From: Myxococcus stipitatus DSM 14675
Lineage (GTDB): Bacteria > Myxococcota > Myxococcia > Myxococcales > Myxococcaceae
Length of the DNA stretch: 64,000 bases
Assembly (NCBI RefSeq): GCF_000331735.1
Contig: NC_020126.1
Span: forward strand, 1,116,001-1,180,000
Direction of reading: 5' to 3'
In this document: in pieces, positions 58,970 to 64,000 of the stretch
How positions within the stretch are numbered: the stretch's first letter is position 1
Layout of the letters: every line of letters begins with the position of its first letter
Notes under the pieces: generated by a model
What the model was told of the DNA's origin: nothing
What the model saw: only the letters and a program-made list of their open reading frames with translations
The model's database searches: none
Program-made: the position numbers and the translations under genes

Positions 58970-59909
58970 CGCGGAAGGTGCTGCCCTGACCGGGGGCGCT
59001 CTCCACCGTCAGCGTGCCACCCAGGGACGTGACGATGCCGTGGCACACGGCGAGGCCCAGGCCCGTGCCCACGCCCAGGGGCTTGGTGGTGAAGAACGGG
59101 TCGAAGATGCGCTCGCGGTGCTCGGGGGAGATGCCGCAGCCGGTGTCACGCACCTCCACCGCGACGACGCGGCCGGGCATGGCCTCGCTGGCGACGACGC
59201 GCACCTCGTTGACCTCCACCTGGCCGGGGACGATGGCCTGCGCCGCGTTGAGCAGCAGGTTGAGGAACACCTGGCCCAGCCGCGCGCCGTTGCCTTGCAC
59301 GGGCGGCACGCCGTCGCACTCCACGACGAGCCGCGCGCGGTGCCTCAGCTCGTGCATGGCCATCTTCGCCGCCGTGCGCACCACCGAGCCCACGTCCGAC
59401 GGGCCGCTGCCCACGTCCTCGGAGCGGGAGAGCGTCTGGAGGTCCCGGACGATGAGGCGGATGCGCTCGGCGCCGTCGCGGGTCTCCGCCAGCGCCTCCA
59501 GCACCTCCTGGCGCTCCTGCTCGGCCAGCTCCTCCTTCTGCTGGAGCTCCTGGTGGATGTACTCCAGGTTGCTGAGGATGAAGGCCAGGGGGTTGTTGAT
59601 TTCGTGGCCGACGCCGGCGGCGATGCGGCCCAGGGCGATGAGCCGGTCCGCGAAGAGCAGCTGCGCCTGGGTGGCGTGCAGCTGCTCCAGGCTGCGGGAC
59701 AGCTTCGCGTTGGCGGCCTCGAGCTCCGCGGTGCGCTCGCGGACCGTCTCCTCCAGCCGCCGTCCGGCCTCCGCGGCCTCGCGAGAGAAATCGGAGCTGG
59801 CGCTGGACGTGCCCTGGGTGAAGCCCTGGCGGGCGCTCCACGCACGCCGCAGCGTGCCGCGCCTCTGGGCCACCGCCGACATCAACAGCACCCTGGCTCG
59901 TAGCGTCAT
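58908..59909 (-). CDS. Sensor histidine kinase with coiled-coil N-terminus
   Basis: 333 residues, no membrane segment or input domain. A coiled coil (about 45-90, RRLEETVRERTAELEAANAKLSRSL) leads into HisKA with the His in AAGVGHEINNPLAFI (about 103), followed by HATPase_c motifs N (NLLLNAAQAI), G1 (DTGCGISPE), F (FDPFFTTKPLG) and G2 (GTGLGLAVCHG). This resembles the C-terminal half of PAS kinases found in myxobacteria. The input may come through a partner. An ATG at 59909 or a GTG at 59912 may start it. An inverted repeat lies 60 bp upstream. Orphan kinase; no receiver gene is near. Confidence 0.87.
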   Translation of the reverse strand: MTLRARVLLMSAVAQRRGTLRRAWSARQGFTQGTSSASSDFSREAAEAGRRLEETVRERTAELEAANAKLSRSLEQLHATQAQLLFADRLIALGRIAAGVGHEINNPLAFILSNLEYIHQELQQKEELAEQERQEVLEALAETRDGAERIRLIVRDLQTLSRSEDVGSGPSDVGSVVRTAAKMAMHELRHRARLVVECDGVPPVQGNGARLGQVFLNLLLNAAQAIVPGQVEVNEVRVVASEAMPGRVVAVEVRDTGCGISPEHRERIFDPFFTTKPLGVGTGLGLAVCHGIVTSLGGTLTVESAPGQGSTFRVTLPVAGAFALPPRQLDAVV

Positions 59910-59969
59910 CACGTCGCAGTCCCGGCGTCAGGTGTCCATCCCGGGAGCATCGCGGGGGGCCGGGCGGAT

Positions 59970-59986
59970 GTGTTGGCAGTCAACAC
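59970..59986. promoter_or_regulatory. Inverted repeat upstream of the histidine kinase
   Basis: GTGTTG-GCAGT-CAACAC, a perfect 6-bp inverted repeat with a 5-bp centre, 61 bp before the histidine kinase start on the minus strand. It is in the size range of a repressor operator. The rest of 59910-60179 has no recognised element. Confidence 0.4.
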
Positions 59987-60179
59987 CGGCGCGCCGTGTC
60001 GAGCAAGGAGCCGATGTCGGCCCGCGCCTGGAGTCGGGCCCGTCCAGATGGGTAGTCGACGGGAGCCCACCCCGGCTGGCGCTGGCACCGTCGGAGACTG
60101 GAAGTTTCCACTCCCCCGGAGCCGGACCGCCAGCGCACCCCGGTGCACGAAGCACGGGTGTGTCGACGGCTGGAATGTT

Positions 60180-61451
60180 TCAGGGGGCGGGAGCCGTCAC
60201 GCCGGGCCGACGGGAGGGCAGCGAGTCCGGTGCGCGCCGCCCGGTGGGCCCGGGCCCTGGACGCGCGTCCGGCTCCGCCCCTTGCGCATGGCTGCTCAGC
60301 GACGTCGCGAGGACCGCGGGATGCCAGCGCCTGGCCCACCACGCGCCGCCCATCAAGCACGCCCCCACGCCCAGCGCGAGCAGGGCGCGCGGAAGCTCCC
60401 GGCGGTGCGTGCGCCGCGACACCGGCCGGGCATGCACGATGAGCCGAGGCGTCTCCGCCAGCTCCACCGCGCCCGGGTACGCGGGCAGGCCCCCCGTCTG
60501 CGTCGTGCGGCGGCCTCGCGACGCGGTCCCCGGGCCCTGGAGGTCGGCGGGCAGCTCCGCGGTGTTCGGGAACAGCGGCACGTCCCAGGCCGCCTCGACG
60601 CCGGTCAGCGCCAGCTCCAGCGCCACCCGGCACGTGCTCGCGGTGCCTCGCCGCCAGGGCTCCTTCGACAGCAGCCGCAGGCACAGCTCGCTGAGCACCC
60701 AGGGCACGCGCCGGTTGAGGGCGCCGGGAGTCACGGGCGGATGGTGGATGACGGCCAGCTCCCCCTCGGGCGTCTCCACGTTCTCGAAGGGGTGGCGCGC
60801 GGTCAGCATCCAGTAGAGGACGACGCCCAGCGCATACAGGTCATCCGCGGCCGTGGGTGGATAGACGCCCTCGCGCCCCTCGCGCCGGAACATCAGCGCC
60901 TCCGGGCTGCGGTAGCGCGGCGTGCCGGGCGGGAGCACTCCGCGCGGCGGACGCGGGGCTTCCGCGGACTCGCCCACGCCGAAGTCCATCAGCACCGGCG
61001 TGCCGTCCTCCTCGCGCACCAGGACGTTGGCTTCCTTGATGTCGCGGTGGAGCACGTCCGACGCGTGGGCTGCTTCCAGTCCTCGCGCCATCCCCAGCGC
61101 CAGCTCCGCCACGCGGCGCGCGCCGGGGTTCTCCTCCTCCACCCACTGCGCCAGCGGACGCCCGCGCACGTACTCCATGGCCAGGTAGAGCCACTCGGGC
61201 GCCTCGGGGGGGAACAGCCCTCCCGCGCGAAAGCCCACCACGTTGTGATGAGCCAGCCGCGTCAGCGTGTCCACCTCTCGCACGGCGCGGTCGCCCAGGT
61301 GCTCCAGGGACTGGAGCTTGAGCGCCACGGCCTGCCCGTCACGAGAGGCGCGATACACCACACCGCAGCCTCCCGCGCCCAGCAAGCCCTCCACCGTGTA
61401 GCCGGCGATGTCCGTGCCCTCGGGGGCATCCAGGACGAGAAGACCGTTCAT
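60180..61451 (-). CDS. Ser/Thr protein kinase with single membrane helix
   Basis: 423 residues. The kinase domain (about 15-275) has GAGGCGVVYRA, VALK (the invariant Lys), HRDIKEAN, MDFG and PPGTPRYRSPEAL, a complete Hanks set. The catalytic loop reads HRDIKEAN, with Glu for the usual Pro after Lys. After a Pro/Arg-rich linker a membrane helix (about 365-385, ALLALGVGACLMGGAWWA) leads to a 40-residue extracytoplasmic tail that is Pro-rich and has no domain. The ATG at 61451 has GAGAGG upstream. Substrate unknown. Confidence 0.88.
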   Translation of the reverse strand: MNGLLVLDAPEGTDIAGYTVEGLLGAGGCGVVYRASRDGQAVALKLQSLEHLGDRAVREVDTLTRLAHHNVVGFRAGGLFPPEAPEWLYLAMEYVRGRPLAQWVEEENPGARRVAELALGMARGLEAAHASDVLHRDIKEANVLVREEDGTPVLMDFGVGESAEAPRPPRGVLPPGTPRYRSPEALMFRREGREGVYPPTAADDLYALGVVLYWMLTARHPFENVETPEGELAVIHHPPVTPGALNRRVPWVLSELCLRLLSKEPWRRGTASTCRVALELALTGVEAAWDVPLFPNTAELPADLQGPGTASRGRRTTQTGGLPAYPGAVELAETPRLIVHARPVSRRTHRRELPRALLALGVGACLMGGAWWARRWHPAVLATSLSSHAQGAEPDARPGPGPTGRRAPDSLPSRRPGVTAPAP

Positions 61452-61588
61452 GCCACCTCTCCATGTCCGGCCCGACCTCGGGAATGGGGAGACCATAACA
61501 CGACCTCAGAGGCTGTCTTCTCCTATGAGAGCGCGGTCCTGGGAGGACATCTTGGTGCGGGCATGGCGCGGTGTGGAGGCCGCTGCCC

Positions 61589-62572
61589 TCAAGGGCAGGT
61601 GCCACAGTCCGACTGACAACTCGAGGCGCTGGTGCCGGTTCCACAATGTTCGGTGAACTGACAGATGCCATCCCCGCACTGGTAGATATCCTGCGGGCGA
61701 AGGCGCGCCGTCAGGGGGCGGAAGTCGCGGCCCGCGTGCGTGCAGGTGGCGTAGTACGGCAGCGCCGCGCCGCCGCTGCCGACCGCGCGCTGGCAGAGCG
61801 ACGCGCACATCCCCAGGTGCGTGAGCGGCGGGCAGGACTGCGTGGGGCCCGAGGCCAGTCCACACGTCCGTGACGTGCTCCGGTCCGCCGGGAGGTAGGG
61901 CTGGTCATTGGCCGCGAACACGCCCGTGCCGTCGAAGAGGTTGCCGAAGAAGCAGGACTCCGGCTCGCTGAACGTCGCCAATTCCTCCTGCGTATAGGGG
62001 ATGGGCGGGGTGCCGCTCGCCGCGCTGTTGCCCAGCACGGAGATGGCCACGTGGATTCCATACTTGTTCGCGTGCGCCGCCAGACACGCGGAGATGACCT
62101 CCTGCTCCACCACCGTCGCCGAGGCACCGGCGGCCCAGCCCGGCGCCAGGCCCAGCGCGCCATTCCAGGTGTGCAGCGTCCCCGTGAGAGGGTTGGTGAA
62201 CTGTCTCACCTCCCCGGACGGCACCGCGCACTTCACCACGTACTCCATCACCGAGTCCGCCGTGGCCGGGTCCTGGTTGAACCAGGTCGCGAAGCCGTTT
62301 TTCGACAATCCATTCGTCGACAGGCCGTTGGTTGACAAGCCATTGGTTGACAAGCCATTGGTCGACAAGCCGTTGGTGGAGAGTCCATTGCTGGAGAGCT
62401 CTCCGCGCCGGGCCCGCGCGACTTCCTCCTCCACTGTCTCGACTCCTACGCCACAGGCCCCCGTCCCGATTCCCAGCACCAGCAGCCCGAGGAGCCCCGC
62501 CGCATACCCCATGATGCGGCTCGGATTGGTGGTGACGTGACGACGCGACTGCGAGGCGGATGTGTGGTTCAT
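61589..62572 (-). CDS. Exported NG-repeat (LSTNG) protein with Cys-rich tail
   Basis: 327 residues. A hydrophobic segment (about 21-40, MGYAAGLLGLLVLGIGTGAC) is a long-n-region signal peptide, with a possible acyl-Cys at 40. Residues 59-93 are seven copies of a five-residue repeat: LSSNG, five LSTNG and LSKNG. The body (about 95-290) has Trp and Cys patterns also seen in other exported myxobacterial proteins. The C-terminal DGICQFTEHC to CQSDCGTC forms a Cys-rich DGxC-type module. Asn-Gly pairs are prone to deamidation or isopeptide chemistry. The start at 62572 has GGGGGA upstream. Function unknown. Confidence 0.78.
   Translation of the reverse strand: MNHTSASQSRRHVTTNPSRIMGYAAGLLGLLVLGIGTGACGVGVETVEEEVARARRGELSSNGLSTNGLSTNGLSTNGLSTNGLSTNGLSKNGFATWFNQDPATADSVMEYVVKCAVPSGEVRQFTNPLTGTLHTWNGALGLAPGWAAGASATVVEQEVISACLAAHANKYGIHVAISVLGNSAASGTPPIPYTQEELATFSEPESCFFGNLFDGTGVFAANDQPYLPADRSTSRTCGLASGPTQSCPPLTHLGMCASLCQRAVGSGGAALPYYATCTHAGRDFRPLTARLRPQDIYQCGDGICQFTEHCGTGTSASSCQSDCGTCP
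62294..62398 (-). repeat. 15-bp tandem repeat encoding LSTNG
   Basis: Seven 15-bp units, exactly 105 bp, on the minus strand within the exported protein gene. Units are nearly identical in the centre and diverge at the ends, the usual sign of expansion by slippage. The unit length is a multiple of 3, so copy number can change without a frameshift. Confidence 0.9.
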
Positions 62573-62592
62573 GCATTCCCCCATGTGTGACG

Positions 62593-62608
62593 GTCAGCCG
62601 TGGCTGAC
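62593..62608. promoter_or_regulatory. Perfect palindrome before the NG-repeat gene
   Basis: GTCAGCC-GT-GGCTGAC lies 21 bp upstream of the ATG at 62572. It could be an operator or a tight hairpin in the leader. Other elements in the 232-bp gap are a half-site GGCAAGATTTG at 62668-62678 and GGGTAAAAGTTTTCCC at 62707-62722. Confidence 0.4.
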
Positions 62609-62804
62609 CACCTTGCCGCCCAGCCATTCCAAGTTTCTCAAGCACTGCTGTTGGAATTTGCGGGTACGGCAAGATTTGGGGGCGAGTCGCGTATGTGAAT
62701 TCCGATGGGTAAAAGTTTTCCCAATCGGGTCGGTTCAAAGACAGTTCATGCGTGCAGTCCATGACCCAGGGGATGGGCCGTGGATTGAAATCAACGGAGG
62801 GATG

Positions 62805-64000
<1,196 letters not shown>

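Noticed and set aside
62294..62398. CRISPR or satellite array
   Set aside because: Units are contiguous 15-mers without spacers and lie in frame within a coding sequence.

Overview
The window is a high-GC chromosome segment from a myxobacterium, most likely a member of the Myxococcaceae. The evidence is an eleven-gene light-regulated carotenoid operon ending in the paired MerR-type repressors carA and carH, several Ser/Thr kinases with non-kinase tails, many exported proteins of unknown function, and an NG-repeat protein of a kind seen in this group. Genes are packed, and 4-bp ATGA overlaps are common. No tRNA, rRNA, CRISPR array, insertion sequence or phage gene was seen.

Layout. (1) 1-13.0 kb: a short operon (redoxin-like, TIGR01777 epimerase, esterase) is divergent from crtE-crtI-crtB-crtD-crtC-GT-crtYc-crtYd-acyltransferase-carA-carH. 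The shared intergenic region carries four 11-bp direct repeats with invariant ACA, arranged like a CarA/CarH operator. The fourth repeat covers the crt -35 box. (2) 13.0-15.6 kb: two exported proteins. (3) 15.7-23.0 kb: a translationally coupled signalling operon containing a membrane-anchored protein, an FHA-containing sigma54 activator and a 1544-residue kinase/NTPase/PEGA/FGE-fold protein. The kinase activation segment is interrupted by about 335 residues carrying eight TRP-type motifs, and the FHA activator carries the same motif at its N-terminus. I consider this the most interesting candidate system. (4) 23.0-28.3 kb: a secreted protein and three tandem paralogous lipoproteins. (5) 28.5-38.3 kb: APC permease, glutamine synthetase, a beta-solenoid-like and an LRR-like protein, an exported acetamidase, an alpha/beta hydrolase, a tryptophanase/tyrosine phenol-lyase family enzyme and a lipoprotein.

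(6) 38.3-47.5 kb: an S41 protease, then a seven-gene kynurenine degradation operon (aldehyde dehydrogenase, 2-aminomuconate deaminase, 3-hydroxyanthranilate dioxygenase, ACMS decarboxylase, kynureninase, kynurenine 3-monooxygenase and an atypical SDR). The two entry enzymes are absent. The window does contain a candidate formamidase at 34.7 kb and a hydratase/decarboxylase at 54.6 kb that could serve the ends of this route. (7) 48.0-51.1 kb: a two-gene NitT/TauT-type ABC transporter without a binding protein, with a hairpin that covers the Shine-Dalgarno of the first gene. (8) 51.1-64.0 kb: two histidine kinases, an SDR, an outer-membrane protein, a cysteine dioxygenase divergent from a FAD/NAD(P)-binding protein, two Ser/Thr kinases (one cut by the window edge) and the NG-repeat exported protein.

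Functions are assigned from protein motifs and gene context read by eye. No database search was run, so family names are recognitions rather than computed matches.
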